64,000 bases of DNA, from positions 5,375,402-5,439,401 of the forward strand of contig NZ_LR733817.1 of assembly GCF_902506165.1 (NCBI RefSeq), given 5' to 3'. Shown here in pieces: positions 1 to 8,740 of this stretch. The notes beneath the pieces were generated by a model. The model was not told the DNA's origin, made no database searches, and worked only from the letters and a program-made list of their open reading frames with translations. Origin of the DNA: Bosea sp. 29B. GTDB taxonomy: Bacteria > Pseudomonadota > Alphaproteobacteria > Rhizobiales > Beijerinckiaceae. The translations under genes and the position numbers were made by a program. Position 1 is the first letter of the stretch. Each line of letters opens with the position of its first letter.

Positions 1-1153
1 TTTTCGCCTTGAAGAAGCCGTCATAGTTGCAGGTGATCGTGCCGGCGCCGATATTGGCGTTCGCGCCGATCTCGGCATCGCCGATATAGGTCAGGTGGTT
101 GACCTTGGCACCCTCGCCGATCGCCGCCGCCTTGATCTCGACGAAGTTGCCGACCCTGGCGCCCTTCGCCAGCTCGGCACCGGGCCTCAGCCGTGCATAG
201 GGGCCGATCGAGGCGCTTGGGCCCACGCTCGCCCCCTCGAGATGCGAGAAGGCGTGGATGACGGCATTGTCCGCGACCTTGACGCCAGGGCCGAAGACGA
301 CATTGGGCTCGATCAGAACGTCGCGGCCGATCACAGTATCATGGCTGAAGAACACGGTTTCGGGCGCGATCAGCGTGGCGCCGGCCAGCATCGCCTCGAG
401 CCGCCTGCGGCGCTGGAAATCGGCCTCGACGGCCGCGAGTTGGGCCCGATCGTTGACCCCCTGCACCTCGGCCTCGGGCGCGACCTGGGCGACCGCCTTC
501 AGGCCTTGCGCTCGCGCCACCGCGACGGCATCGGTCAGGTAGTATTCGTTCTGCGCATTGGCGCAGCCGATCGCGTCGAGGATGGCGAGCGCCTTGCTGC
601 CGTCAAGCGCCATCAGCCCGGCATTGCACAGGGTGATCTTGCGCGTCGCCTCGTCGGCGTCCTTGTGCTCGACGATCGCCTGCAACGCGCCATCCTGAGT
701 GACGAAGCGGCCATAGCCGGTCGGGTCGCGCGCCTCGAAGCCGAGCGCGGCAACGCCGACACCGCCATGCAATGCCTTGCGGAGGTCGGCGAAGGTCTCC
801 GGGCGCACCAGCGGCGTATCCGCAAAGGCGACCAGCACATCATCGTGCTTGCCCGCCAGGCTCTCGCGGGCCGCCAGCACCGCATGCGCGGTGCCCTTGC
901 GCTCGCTCTGGACGAAGATCGCGGCGTGCGGAGCGTGCTTCTTGACCTCGGCCGCCACATCGGGACGATCGGGCCCGATCACCACGGCGAGCGCATCGGC
1001 GCCGGCAGCCGTCACGGCCGCCAGGACATGGCCGAGCAGCGAGCGGCCGGCCACCTCGTGCAGCACCTTCGGCCTTGCCGATTTCATCCGGGTTCCCTCG
1101 CCCGCGGCCAGCACGATGGCGAGACAGGTCCGAGCGGGCTGCATTTCCGTCAT
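1..1153 (-). CDS. glmU: Bifunctional GlmU: GlcNAc-1-P uridyltransferase / GlcN-1-P acetyltransferase (3' end missing)
   Basis: Makes UDP-N-acetylglucosamine in the cytoplasm for peptidoglycan and lipid A. About 384 codons are present and the C-terminus runs off the left edge of the window. The N-terminal pyrophosphorylase signature [10 protein letters not shown] lies at residues 15-24. From about residue 245 the protein turns into hexapeptide (left-handed beta-helix) repeats with the family motif [11 protein letters not shown] near the truncated end. I chose the ATG at 1153 because the uridyltransferase fold begins immediately after it; a second in-frame ATG lies three codons in. The gene is divergent from opgG. 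Identity is secure; only the end is unseen. Confidence 0.96.
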   Translation of the reverse strand, partial: MTEMQPARTCLAIVLAAGEGTRMKSARPKVLHEVAGRSLLGHVLAAVTAAGADALAVVIGPDRPDVAAEVKKHAPHAAIFVQSERKGTAHAVLAARESLAGKHDDVLVAFADTPLVRPETFADLRKALHGGVGVAALGFEARDPTGYGRFVTQDGALQAIVEHKDADEATRKITLCNAGLMALDGSKALAILDAIGCANAQNEYYLTDAVAVARAQGLKAVAQVAPEAEVQGVNDRAQLAAVEADFQRRRRLEAMLAGATLIAPETVFFSHDTVIGRDVLIEPNVVFGPGVKVADNAVIHAFSHLEGASVGPSASIGPYARLRPGAELAKGARVGNFVEIKAAAIGEGAKVNHLTYIGDAEIGANANIGAGTITCNYDGFFKAK

Positions 1154-1450
1154 GATCGTCCTGTCACATGCTCTTTAACGAGGAAGCGCGGCCACGACCG
1201 GCCGTCGTCGCGGGCGCAGGCGAATGCCGCACCGGCGGTGGATAGCCGATTGCGAGCGGATTTGGCAAAGCCCAGCGGACGATACGCCCAGACGCCGGCC
1301 TCAGACCCGCCATCTGGCACGGCTTCGTTTTCAGCATGGCATTCCTGCATGCAAGGCGCTCCTTTTTTCGCCTTTGGCCTTGCACTGCGCTTTTCAGCCC
1401 CGCGCGAAATGCTCTAGAAGCGCAAGTCGGCAGAGCTTTGCCGGCCCAAG
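1154..1450. promoter_or_regulatory. Divergent intergenic region glmU / opgG
   Basis: This stretch of 297 bases separates the divergent glmU and opgG starts and must hold both promoters, but I cannot point to convincing -35/-10 boxes. At 1406-1418 it contains the 13-mer GAAATGCTCTAGA, identical to the right end of the rhizobial palindromic repeat at 60171-60183, so a remnant of that repeat family may sit in the opgG promoter region. Confidence 0.4.
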
Positions 1451-3022
1451 TTGGATATCATGTCGAAATCCTTGAATCGCCGTCGATTTTTGAGCCTCGC
1501 AGCGACCGGCGCCATCGCGCAGCGGTTTGCCGTCGGCACTGCGGCGGCGCAGGCCCCGACGACATGGGCCGGGCTGGTGCAATCGGTCATCGCCGAAGGA
1601 CAACGCTTCGATCCCGCACTCGTCGTCGAAGCCGCGCGCGTGCTCTCGCGCCGGCCGATGGTGCCATTGGTCGCGACCGACCTGCCGGAAGGCTACGCCA
1701 CCCTGCCCTACGACCAGTATGTCGGCATCAGGGCGCAGCCCTCGGGCATGATCTGGGCCGGCGAAAATCGCGGTTTCACCGTCGAGCCGCTGCACCGCGG
1801 CTATGTCTTCTCGTCGCCAGTCAGCCTGTTCACGGTCGAGGACGAAGTGGTCAGGCGGGTCGCCTTCGACCCCGGCAAGTTCAACTATGGCCGCGTGACG
1901 CCGCCGCCGTCAGGGGCCGATCTGCAGTTCTCGGGTTTCCGCGTCTCGGCCGGTCTGGAGCGTCCCTATGAGCTCGCGCTGTTCCAGGGCGCGACCTTCT
2001 TCCGTTCGCTGGCTCGCGGCCAGAATTTCGGGGCGCTGGCCCGCGCCTTGATCCTGCGGCCGGGCGAGCAGCGCGGCGAGGAGATTCCGTTCTTCCGCGC
2101 CTACTGGATCGAGCGGCCCAGCCCCGCCGCCGGCGTGCTGATCATCCACGCACTGCTTGATTCCGAGAGCGTCACCGGCGCGGTCCGCATGACGCTGCGC
2201 CCCGGCGACGTCACCTTCATCGATGTCGAGATGACCCTGTTCGCCCGTGCCAATCTCGACCATGTCGGCTTCGGCTGCGTGATGGGCACCTATCTCTCCG
2301 GACCGCAGAGCCGGCGCGGCTTCGACGATCTGCGCCCGGCGGTCCACGAGGTCTCCGGCGTGCAGATGCTCACTGGCAATGGCGAATGGATCTACCGGCC
2401 GGTCAGCAACCCGGCCAATCTGCAGGTCTCGTCCTTCCAGGATTCCAATCCGCGCGGCTTCGGCCTGGTCCAGCGCGAGCGCGATCCCAACGCCTTCGTC
2501 GACGACGACCAGCGCTTCGAGCTCAGGCCAAGTGTCTGGATGGAGCCGCTCGGCGAGTGGGGGCCAGGCTCGGTCCAGCTGATCGAGATCCCCAGCGAAT
2601 CCGAGCTCAACGACAACATCATCAGCTATTGGCGCCCGCGCCAGCCGATCGCCGCCGGCAGCGAGACGACGGTTGCCTATCGGCAGGCCTGGTGCTGGCA
2701 GCCGCCCGAGCGCCCGCCGCTCGCCACCGCGACGCGCATCCGGCAAGGCCGCGGCTCGCAGGCGCGCCGGCGCCGCTTCCTCGTCGACTTTACCGGCGAC
2801 AGGCTCGGCGACGCTGCCCTGGTCGCCGCCATCCGCGCCAATGTGACGGCGACGCCGGGCTCGATCCAGAACCTGCGGCTCTGGCCCTATCCGGAGCGAC
2901 GCACCATGCGCGTCGCCTTCGAGGTCGACCCCGGCAGCGAGACGCTCTCGGAACTTCGCCTCGTGCTCGACGCCGGCGGCCAGCCGGTTTCGGAAACCCT
3001 GCTCAATCGGTGGACCTGGTGA
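1451..3022 (+). CDS. opgG: Periplasmic glucan biosynthesis protein, MdoG/OpgG family, Tat-exported
   Basis: Periplasmic protein needed to shape osmoregulated periplasmic (beta-1,2 type) glucans. The 523-residue length matches the OpgG/OpgD family (about 510-550). The N-terminus carries a twin-arginine signal (RRRFLSL, residues 10-16 from this start) with an Ala-rich cleavage region, which is more typical of the OpgD paralogue, so the G/D assignment is not settled. A second ATG three codons in (1460) is an equally plausible start; no strong Shine-Dalgarno precedes either. The stop overlaps the GTG start of opgH by four bases (GTGA), so translation of the pair is probably coupled. Confidence 0.92.
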   Translation: MDIMSKSLNRRRFLSLAATGAIAQRFAVGTAAAQAPTTWAGLVQSVIAEGQRFDPALVVEAARVLSRRPMVPLVATDLPEGYATLPYDQYVGIRAQPSGMIWAGENRGFTVEPLHRGYVFSSPVSLFTVEDEVVRRVAFDPGKFNYGRVTPPPSGADLQFSGFRVSAGLERPYELALFQGATFFRSLARGQNFGALARALILRPGEQRGEEIPFFRAYWIERPSPAAGVLIIHALLDSESVTGAVRMTLRPGDVTFIDVEMTLFARANLDHVGFGCVMGTYLSGPQSRRGFDDLRPAVHEVSGVQMLTGNGEWIYRPVSNPANLQVSSFQDSNPRGFGLVQRERDPNAFVDDDQRFELRPSVWMEPLGEWGPGSVQLIEIPSESELNDNIISYWRPRQPIAAGSETTVAYRQAWCWQPPERPPLATATRIRQGRGSQARRRRFLVDFTGDRLGDAALVAAIRANVTATPGSIQNLRLWPYPERRTMRVAFEVDPGSETLSELRLVLDAGGQPVSETLLNRWTW

Positions 3023-5217
3023 CTGTGGAAGTGCTTGCCCGCCCGACCGAGGTCGAGGTCGCGACCGGCTATCCTGCCCCGGTCGAGGCGACGCCGCCCG
3101 AGAACCGGCTGGAGATGCCGGTACAATCCTTCCGCAGCTGGAACGCCTCGGAAGGGCGCCAGCGGGCTGTGCCGCAAGCCTGGCGTACGCCCTGGCTCGC
3201 CCGGATCTTCGTCTTTGGCGGCGCCTGGGCGCTGACCGCCTACGGCGCCTGGGAGATGTACCATGTCGTGTCGGTCAGCCGCACGACCTTCCTGCAGTAC
3301 GTGCTGCTCGTTCTCTTCACGGTGAACTTCTCCTGGATCGCGCTCGCCTTCACCAGCGCGATCCTCGGCTTCTCCGCACTGCTCTTCCGGCTGGTGAAGA
3401 GCCCGCGCGCCGAGACGCTGGCGCAGAAGACCGTCGTGGTCATGCCGATCTACAACGAATCGACGGCGCGGACCTTTGCGGCCGTGGCGGCGATCCGCGA
3501 GTCGATCGAGGCGACGGGCCTGGGCGACCATTTCGACTATTTCATCGTCTCCGACACCACCAATCCCGACATCTGGGTGGCGGAGGAACGCGCTTTCCTC
3601 GCCCTGCGCCAGCGGCTCGGACCGGATGCGCGCATCTACTATCGCCACCGGCCGAAGAACCATCACCGCAAGGCCGGCAACATCGCCGACTTCGTCACGC
3701 GCTGGGGCGGCCACTACCCCCATATGGTCGTGCTCGACGCCGACAGCCTGATGACCGGCACCTGCATCGTGCGCCTCGCCGCGGCGATGGAGGCCGATCC
3801 CGACGCCGGCATCATCCAGTCGCTGCCGCTGATCATCAACCGCAACACCTTCTTCGCGCGCCTGCAGCAGTTCGCGGCGCGGGTCTACGGCCCGGTGATC
3901 GCGACCGGCCTGGCGATCTGGTCCGGCCGCGACGGCAATTACTGGGGCCACAACGCGATCATCAGGACAAAGGCCTTCGCCGATCACTGCGGCCTGCCCG
4001 ACCTCAAGGGCAAGCCGCCCTTCGGCGGCCACGTCCTCAGCCACGACTTCGTCGAGGCGGCGCTGATCCGGCGCGCCGGCTGGTCAGTCTACATGTTGCC
4101 CGACCTGACGGGCTCCTATGAGGAGAGCCCGCCCTCGCTGATCGACATCGCGACCCGCGACCGGCGCTGGTGCCAGGGCAATCTCCAGCATTCGCGCATC
4201 ATCGGCGCCAAGGGCCTGAAGCTCTCGACTCGCCAGCACTTCGCCACCGGCATGATGGCCTATCTCGCCTCGCCCTTCTGGCTGATGCAACTGGTGGTCG
4301 GCATCCTGATCGTGCTGCAGGTCAATTACGCCCGGCCGGAATACTTCACCGAGGAGTTCAGGCTCTTCCCGGTCTGGCCGCGCTTCGACCCCGAGCGCGC
4401 GCTCAACCTCTTCGGGCTGACCATGGCGATCCTTCTGGCGCCGAAGCTGTTCGGCCTGCTGCTGACGCTGTTCGACGGCAAGCTCCGGCGCGCCTGCGGC
4501 GGCGGCATCCGACTCGTCCTTTCGGCACTGCTGGAGATTCTGTTCTCGGCCTTCTTCGCGCCGATCATGATGGTGATCCAGTCCGGCTCGGTCTTCCAGA
4601 TCCTGGTCGGTCGCGACACCGGCTGGAATCCGCAGCGCCGCGACGACGGCTCGATCCCGCTCAAGGACATCACCCGCCGACACCGCGCCCATACGCTGCT
4701 CGGCCTCGTCGCCGGCCTGTCGGCCTTCATGATCGCGACCTCGCTCTTCGCCTGGATGTCACCGACGATCGTCGGCTTGCTGCTGGCGATCCCGCTATCC
4801 TGGGCCTCGGGCAACCTCGCGCTCGGCCTTTGGCTGAAGCGGCGCGGGCTCCTGATGACGCCGGAGGAAGGCGATCCGCCGGCGATCGCCCTGCGGGCCA
4901 ACGCGCTCCAGGCCGAGTTCTCGCAAGCCGGCTTCGACGATGCCGACGGACTTTCAACCCTGCACGCAGATCCGATGCTGCGCGCGACCCATGAAGCCAT
5001 GCTGCCCCAGGTCCAGCCGCGCCGGCGTGGCGAGATCGAGCCCGACCGCGCCGTAGCTCAAGCGAAGCTTGTCGATGCCGAGACGATTGCCGACGCAGTG
5101 ATCTGGCTGAAGCCGAAGGAACGCATGGTCGTGCTGCACGACCGCGCTTTGCTCGGCCTGCTGGCCAATCTGCCCGAAGGGCCGGCTCATGCCGGCGCCG
5201 AGGCGTCCGGCCACTAG
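3019..5217 (+). CDS. opgH: Membrane glucosyltransferase OpgH/MdoH
   Basis: Inner-membrane family 2 glycosyltransferase that polymerises the glucan backbone from UDP-glucose for export to the periplasm. It is 732 residues long, with two N-terminal membrane segments (about 60-125), then a cytoplasmic catalytic domain with the DAD motif at 240-242 and the Q/RxxRW-type motif RRWCQGN at 382-388, then several C-terminal membrane segments. I chose the GTG at 3019 because it overlaps the opgG stop as GTGA; nearby GTGs at 3025 and 3031 are alternatives. A longer open frame upstream is only a shadow inside opgG. Operon partner of opgG. Confidence 0.93.
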   Translation: MTVEVLARPTEVEVATGYPAPVEATPPENRLEMPVQSFRSWNASEGRQRAVPQAWRTPWLARIFVFGGAWALTAYGAWEMYHVVSVSRTTFLQYVLLVLFTVNFSWIALAFTSAILGFSALLFRLVKSPRAETLAQKTVVVMPIYNESTARTFAAVAAIRESIEATGLGDHFDYFIVSDTTNPDIWVAEERAFLALRQRLGPDARIYYRHRPKNHHRKAGNIADFVTRWGGHYPHMVVLDADSLMTGTCIVRLAAAMEADPDAGIIQSLPLIINRNTFFARLQQFAARVYGPVIATGLAIWSGRDGNYWGHNAIIRTKAFADHCGLPDLKGKPPFGGHVLSHDFVEAALIRRAGWSVYMLPDLTGSYEESPPSLIDIATRDRRWCQGNLQHSRIIGAKGLKLSTRQHFATGMMAYLASPFWLMQLVVGILIVLQVNYARPEYFTEEFRLFPVWPRFDPERALNLFGLTMAILLAPKLFGLLLTLFDGKLRRACGGGIRLVLSALLEILFSAFFAPIMMVIQSGSVFQILVGRDTGWNPQRRDDGSIPLKDITRRHRAHTLLGLVAGLSAFMIATSLFAWMSPTIVGLLLAIPLSWASGNLALGLWLKRRGLLMTPEEGDPPAIALRANALQAEFSQAGFDDADGLSTLHADPMLRATHEAMLPQVQPRRRGEIEPDRAVAQAKLVDAETIADAVIWLKPKERMVVLHDRALLGLLANLPEGPAHAGAEASGH

Positions 5218-5292
5218 GAAACGCGGCCTCCCGCGAAATCGCGACCGGCTTCCTGCTAGCTCCAGAAAGCTGTCGTTGGTTCGAAGGACTAC

Positions 5293-5307
5293 GAGCCCGG
5301 CGGGCTC
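5293..5307 (+). other. Short palindromic stem after opgH
   Basis: GAGCCC-GGC-GGGCTC gives a perfect 6-bp stem with a 3-nt loop between opgH and the small Tat gene. No U-tract follows, so it is not a classical terminator. It lies just upstream of the second hairpin that masks the next ribosome binding site, and the two could form tandem structures in the leader. Confidence 0.45.
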
Positions 5308-5314
5308 ACGCATG

Positions 5315-5337
5315 CTCCTTGCCATTCCAGCAAGGAG
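5315..5337 (+). promoter_or_regulatory. Hairpin sequestering the Shine-Dalgarno of the small Tat gene
   Basis: CTCCTTGC (5315-5322) and GCAAGGAG (5330-5337) are perfect complements separated by seven bases. The 3' arm contains the AAGGAG ribosome binding site, six bases before the ATG at 5344. In the mRNA this would mask the Shine-Dalgarno, an arrangement used by RNA thermometers and other translational switches. The structure is directly visible; its function is inference. Confidence 0.6.
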
Positions 5338-5343
5338 ACTGTC

Positions 5344-5601
5344 ATGCAGCGCCGCCAATTTCTTCTGGGTCTCATCGGTGCCGTCGCCGGCGGGGCATCG
5401 CTCGCCACCTTGCCCTCTGCAGCAACTGCAGCCAGCCCGCTTGATCTCGACCGTGCTTTGGCACACGTCCCCGACGTCGAGACCGACTACACGCTGCTGG
5501 TCGGGCGGCTGACGCATCGCCGGCGAGCGGGCGGCTGGTGGCGCATGCGCGTCGCCCGGGCGCGGGCCTGGGGTCGCAGGGGGCGGCCGGGCCGGCGCTG
5601 A
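5344..5601 (+). CDS. Small Tat-exported, Arg/Trp-rich protein of unknown function
   Basis: An 85-residue protein with a twin-arginine signal (RRQFLLG at 3-9), a hydrophobic stretch and an Ala-rich cleavage region near residue 30. The mature part is only about 55 residues and ends in a very basic tail rich in Arg with three Trp (residues 57-85). Short Tat proteins with protamine-like tails occur in related Hyphomicrobiales, but I know no function. A near-perfect AAGGAG six bases before the ATG supports it as a real gene. It overlaps nothing and ends 21 bases before the convergent VOC gene. The function is unknown. Confidence 0.6.
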   Translation: MQRRQFLLGLIGAVAGGASLATLPSAATAASPLDLDRALAHVPDVETDYTLLVGRLTHRRRAGGWWRMRVARARAWGRRGRPGRR

Positions 5602-5622
5602 TTGCGGCAGGCGCCCCGGCGC

Positions 5623-6498
5623 TCAACCCATCTCGAACACGATGGCGCAGCCGAAAGCAGCCTCCGCCGGCACGACGATGCGCGCGCCATCTCCGCGATG
5701 CGCAATGTCGCGCTGGGCGAGTCGTGTCCGAACCGGCTCTAGATCGGGCACTGCGACCGCAAAGCCGGCAAAGCGAGCTTGCTCCTGCCGGCTCTCGCCG
5801 TCGAGCCTGGCCGTAGCCGCCTGCGGCGTCAGCACCTCCAGGCGTCCACGCGGCAGCGGTAGCTGCAGGCTCGCTTCCGGTGTCGCGAAGCTCCCGGCGC
5901 CAGAGAAGGCGCTGAGGAAAGCCGTCTGCGCGGCCGGCTCCTGCGCCACCAGGAACACGGCGGACAGCCCGCTCGCGCCGTTCTCGTGCTGCTGGAAAGC
6001 CGGGTTCCAGAAGTTCTGCGGCTCGTGCTGCTGGCAGACGAAGAAGCCACACTCGGTTGCCGTCTGATTCTCGGCAAAGGCGAGCGAAAAGGCGACGCGG
6101 ACCTCGCTGCCATCCGGCCGGCGCGCTTGGCGTTCGAAGAAGAAGGGCTCGAAGTCGCCGATGCCCGCGCTGCGGAAGCTCTCGGCATCATCAGTCGAAT
6201 CGCGGCTCTCCAGCACCAGCATCGACATCCCCTCGCCCCGCGCCAGCGCGTCGCGCACGAAGGCGCCAAAGGAGAAATGCCGCGGCGCATGCGGCGGAAT
6301 CAGCGTGGCGTCGCCGACGGTGATCAATTCGAGAAAGGCGCCAGGGAACTGGACGATCCGGTTCTCGGTGCCCCAGGGATGGCGGTTGCGCGCGCCGACG
6401 CGGAATCCGAGATCGGCGTAGAAGGCACCGGCCGCGTCGAGGTCAGCGACGCCGATGACGAGATGGTCGAGGCCGCGGGCATTGGTCGTTTCAGGCAT
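5623..6498 (-). CDS. VOC-superfamily (glyoxalase-like) protein
   Basis: A 291-residue protein opening with the vicinal-oxygen-chelate signature: an early His (DHLVIGVADLDAAGAFY, about 11-27) followed by GFRVG and an ELITVG strand. The length fits two consecutive VOC-like halves, as in Glyoxalase_3-like proteins. Enzymatic substrate unknown; VOC proteins include glyoxalases, ring-cleavage dioxygenases and resistance proteins. It starts 23 bases after the ATP-grasp gene on the same strand, so it is probably the last gene of the DUF350-DUF1190-ATP-grasp operon. Confidence 0.8.
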   Translation of the reverse strand: MPETTNARGLDHLVIGVADLDAAGAFYADLGFRVGARNRHPWGTENRIVQFPGAFLELITVGDATLIPPHAPRHFSFGAFVRDALARGEGMSMLVLESRDSTDDAESFRSAGIGDFEPFFFERQARRPDGSEVRVAFSLAFAENQTATECGFFVCQQHEPQNFWNPAFQQHENGASGLSAVFLVAQEPAAQTAFLSAFSGAGSFATPEASLQLPLPRGRLEVLTPQAATARLDGESRQEQARFAGFAVAVPDLEPVRTRLAQRDIAHRGDGARIVVPAEAAFGCAIVFEMG

Positions 6499-6521
6499 GG
6501 GCAGACCGTAGGCGTTGGGCG

Positions 6522-7688
6522 CTACGGCTCGATGACGTGCGGCACGAAGCGCGAGGTGTTCTTGGTAATCGGAGTCGTATCTTCACGGATGCCGAGCCCG
6601 CAAGGCTGCGAAGCCACCAGCCAGGAGCCGAGCACCGGATAATTGCCGTCGAAGTTCGGCAGCATCGCGGTCGCCTGCAGGATGAAGCCCTCGGCGCCAT
6701 AGGGCCCGTCATCGCTGTCGCGCACCGCACCGCCCTCGATCAGCGTCACATTGGCGCCCTCGCGCGAATAGAGCGGCTTGCGGACATGGTTCGCGCCCAA
6801 CTCGGCGCAGTGCGGATCGTCCTCGAAATAGGCCGGCAGGAGATTGGGATGGCCGGGCGCCATCTCCCAGAGATAGGGCAAGAGGCCCTTGCTGGAGACC
6901 AGCGCCTTCCAGGGCGGCTCGACGAACTGGCAGCGCGAGCCGGCGAGCGCCGAGGCGTACTGCTCCCGGAACAGCCACTCCCAGGGATAGAGCTTGAACA
7001 GCATCTCGATCGGCAGGCTGGCGCCGTCGCAGAAGCGCCCGTCGGCGAGCAGGCCGATTTCCTCGATAAAGGTGAAACGGGCGTCGATCCCGGCCTGGCC
7101 GGCGCAGTCGATCAGATAGTCGACCGTGCCCTTGTCCTCGACGCTGCCCTGCACGCAGGTGAAGTGCATGCGTTCCGGCGTCGGACTGCGCAGCTGGCCG
7201 AAGGCCGCGATCAGGCGCTCATGCAGCGAGTTGAACTGGTCGCAGCCGCGCGAGACCAGGCCCTGCGCCATCGCCTGTTCGAGCCAGTCCCACTGCACCA
7301 CGGCCGCCTCGAACAGCGAGGTCGGCGTATCGGCATTGTATTCGAGCAGCTTGGCGGGCCCCTTGCCGTCATAGGCGAGGTCGAGCCGGCCATAGAGATT
7401 GCGATCGCCGCGCTGCCAGCTGTCGCGGATGAGGCTCCACTGCCCCTCCGGGATCGCGAGCCGGCGCAGGATGTCCTCGTCCTTGAGGGCACGCTCGACG
7501 AAGGCGAAGCAGAGGCCTTCGATCTCGCCGGTCGGCGCCTCGATGTCCTCCTCGATCTCCTTCAGCGAGAAGGCATAGGCGACGCTCTCGTCCCAATAGG
7601 TCTCGCCGTCGAGCGTGTGATAGGCGAAGCCGAGGCGCTCGGCCTCCGCCTGCCAGTTCTTGCGTGGTGATGGGCGAAGCCGCTGCAT
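6522..7688 (-). CDS. YgiC/YjfC-like glutathionylspermidine synthase-family ATP-grasp ligase
   Basis: A 388-residue ATP-grasp ligase related to the C-terminal synthetase domain of glutathionylspermidine synthase, the same size as E. coli YgiC (about 386). The motif EYNADTPTS (116-124) and the C-terminal block with SREGANVTLIEGG and a SRFVPH ending are characteristic. It lacks the N-terminal amidase domain of bifunctional Gsp synthase. I chose the ATG at 7688 because it lies two bases after the stop of the DUF1190 gene and the family domain starts at once; the longer frame upstream is a shadow. E. coli carries the same trio as yjfL-yjfM-yjfC. The natural substrate is unknown; peptide ligation or amidation is inferred. 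Confidence 0.9.
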   Translation of the reverse strand: MQRLRPSPRKNWQAEAERLGFAYHTLDGETYWDESVAYAFSLKEIEEDIEAPTGEIEGLCFAFVERALKDEDILRRLAIPEGQWSLIRDSWQRGDRNLYGRLDLAYDGKGPAKLLEYNADTPTSLFEAAVVQWDWLEQAMAQGLVSRGCDQFNSLHERLIAAFGQLRSPTPERMHFTCVQGSVEDKGTVDYLIDCAGQAGIDARFTFIEEIGLLADGRFCDGASLPIEMLFKLYPWEWLFREQYASALAGSRCQFVEPPWKALVSSKGLLPYLWEMAPGHPNLLPAYFEDDPHCAELGANHVRKPLYSREGANVTLIEGGAVRDSDDGPYGAEGFILQATAMLPNFDGNYPVLGSWLVASQPCGLGIREDTTPITKNTSRFVPHVIEP

Positions 7689-7690
7689 GG

Positions 7691-8329
7691 TCAGGACGAC
7701 GACGAGGAGGAGAAGGAACGCGAGGTCGAGCCGAAGCCACCACGGGAGGCGACGCTCGGCGTGCTCGCCATGCCGGTCGAGGAGATGTTGCGGGCGACCA
7801 TCGCCTGGCCGGAGGTCGTCGTATAGGCACGCGAGCGGCTGCTGCTGCCGCCATAATAGCCGCCACTGGACGATGAGGATGACGAGGACGAAGTCCGGGC
7901 GGGCTGCTCGCATTCGGGGCGCCCGGAGCCGGGCTGGCGCGTGCCGGGCGGGCAGGCCGCACTGGTCGGCGGCAAAAGCGGTTGGGCCGCGCCGCCGCCG
8001 GACATGAACTGCCGCGCCAGCATGATCCCCGCCAAGGCCGGGATGAAGACCTGGGCATTGTTCCAGATAGCGCTCTGGCAACCGCTTGAGCCGTACTCCT
8101 GCTCGCAGGAGGCGCTGCTGGTGAACTTCTTGGCGTCGCGCAGATGGTTGGCAGAGGCCTCGTTGAAGCGCTGCTCGCACTGGCTGGAGCCGAGCAGGTT
8201 GGCAGCCCGGCACTCGGAAAGATTGCTGTAGACCAGCGAATCGTCGGTCTCGCCGCCGGAGAGCGACCAGTAGGTCGCGACAAGCACCACGCCTGCCGCG
8301 GCGAGCCCGATCTGGGTCGAGCGCTTCAT
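7691..8329 (-). CDS. DUF1190 (YgiB/YjfM-like) membrane-anchored protein
   Basis: A 212-residue protein with an N-terminal hydrophobic anchor (about 7-25), then a Cys-containing DUF1190 core (roughly 35-140; cysteines in SEC, SQC, SCEQ and SGC contexts), a small hydrophobic patch, and a long Ser/Gly-rich low-complexity tail that ends in poly-Ser. YgiB/YjfM proteins are genetic partners of YgiC/YjfC ATP-grasp enzymes. It sits between DUF350 (9 bases) and the ATP-grasp gene (2 bases), so the three form a tight operon. It may be the substrate or the membrane tether of the ligase (inference). Confidence 0.85.
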   Translation of the reverse strand: MKRSTQIGLAAAGVVLVATYWSLSGGETDDSLVYSNLSECRAANLLGSSQCEQRFNEASANHLRDAKKFTSSASCEQEYGSSGCQSAIWNNAQVFIPALAGIMLARQFMSGGGAAQPLLPPTSAACPPGTRQPGSGRPECEQPARTSSSSSSSSSGGYYGGSSSRSRAYTTTSGQAMVARNISSTGMASTPSVASRGGFGSTSRSFSSSSSS

Positions 8330-8338
8330 TGCGTCCTC

Positions 8339-8740
8339 CTACAAGCTCATGCTGGCAGCAGCGAGCGTGCCGCTGATCACGGCGATCACTGCCAGCATCG
8401 CCGCCGAGGGAATCCGGTCCTCCTCGATCTTGCGCGAGAGGTCGGGGATGACGATGCGGGCAAAGCCATAGGCGCCAAGCTGGACCACCATGGCGATCAC
8501 GGCCCAGATAACCAGGTCGGGAATGCTCGCCGCTTGCTCGATCGCCGTCTCCAGCGGCACCGAGAAGCCGACCAGATTGCCGCCGAAGGCAATCGCAGCG
8601 GATAGATTGCCGCCGCGGATCAGCGCGATCTCGTCATGGGCGGTCAGCCGCATATAGACCGCAGCGAAGCCGGCGATCAGCGCGAAGCCGACGCAGAAAT
8701 AGAGGATGAACGCCGGCAACCCGGCCATCGAGATCGTCAT
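8339..8740 (-). CDS. DUF350 (YjfL/UPF0719) integral membrane protein
   Basis: A 133-residue, very hydrophobic protein with four predicted membrane segments (about 8-30, 45-65, 73-95 and 110-131) and the DUF350-like internal duplication. It matches E. coli YjfL, which is encoded with YjfM and YjfC. First gene of the operon with DUF1190 and the ATP-grasp ligase. The ATG at 8740 follows an AAGGGG-like ribosome binding site; an ATG four codons later is possible. Molecular function unknown. Confidence 0.85.
   Translation of the reverse strand: MTISMAGLPAFILYFCVGFALIAGFAAVYMRLTAHDEIALIRGGNLSAAIAFGGNLVGFSVPLETAIEQAASIPDLVIWAVIAMVVQLGAYGFARIVIPDLSRKIEEDRIPSAAMLAVIAVISGTLAAASMSL

Noticed and set aside
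95..1417. 440-residue open frame on the plus strand
   Set aside because: It lies opposite glmU in a GC-rich region, has no homology pattern or ribosome binding site, and is a shadow of the real gene. Many similar long antisense frames across the window were rejected on the same grounds.
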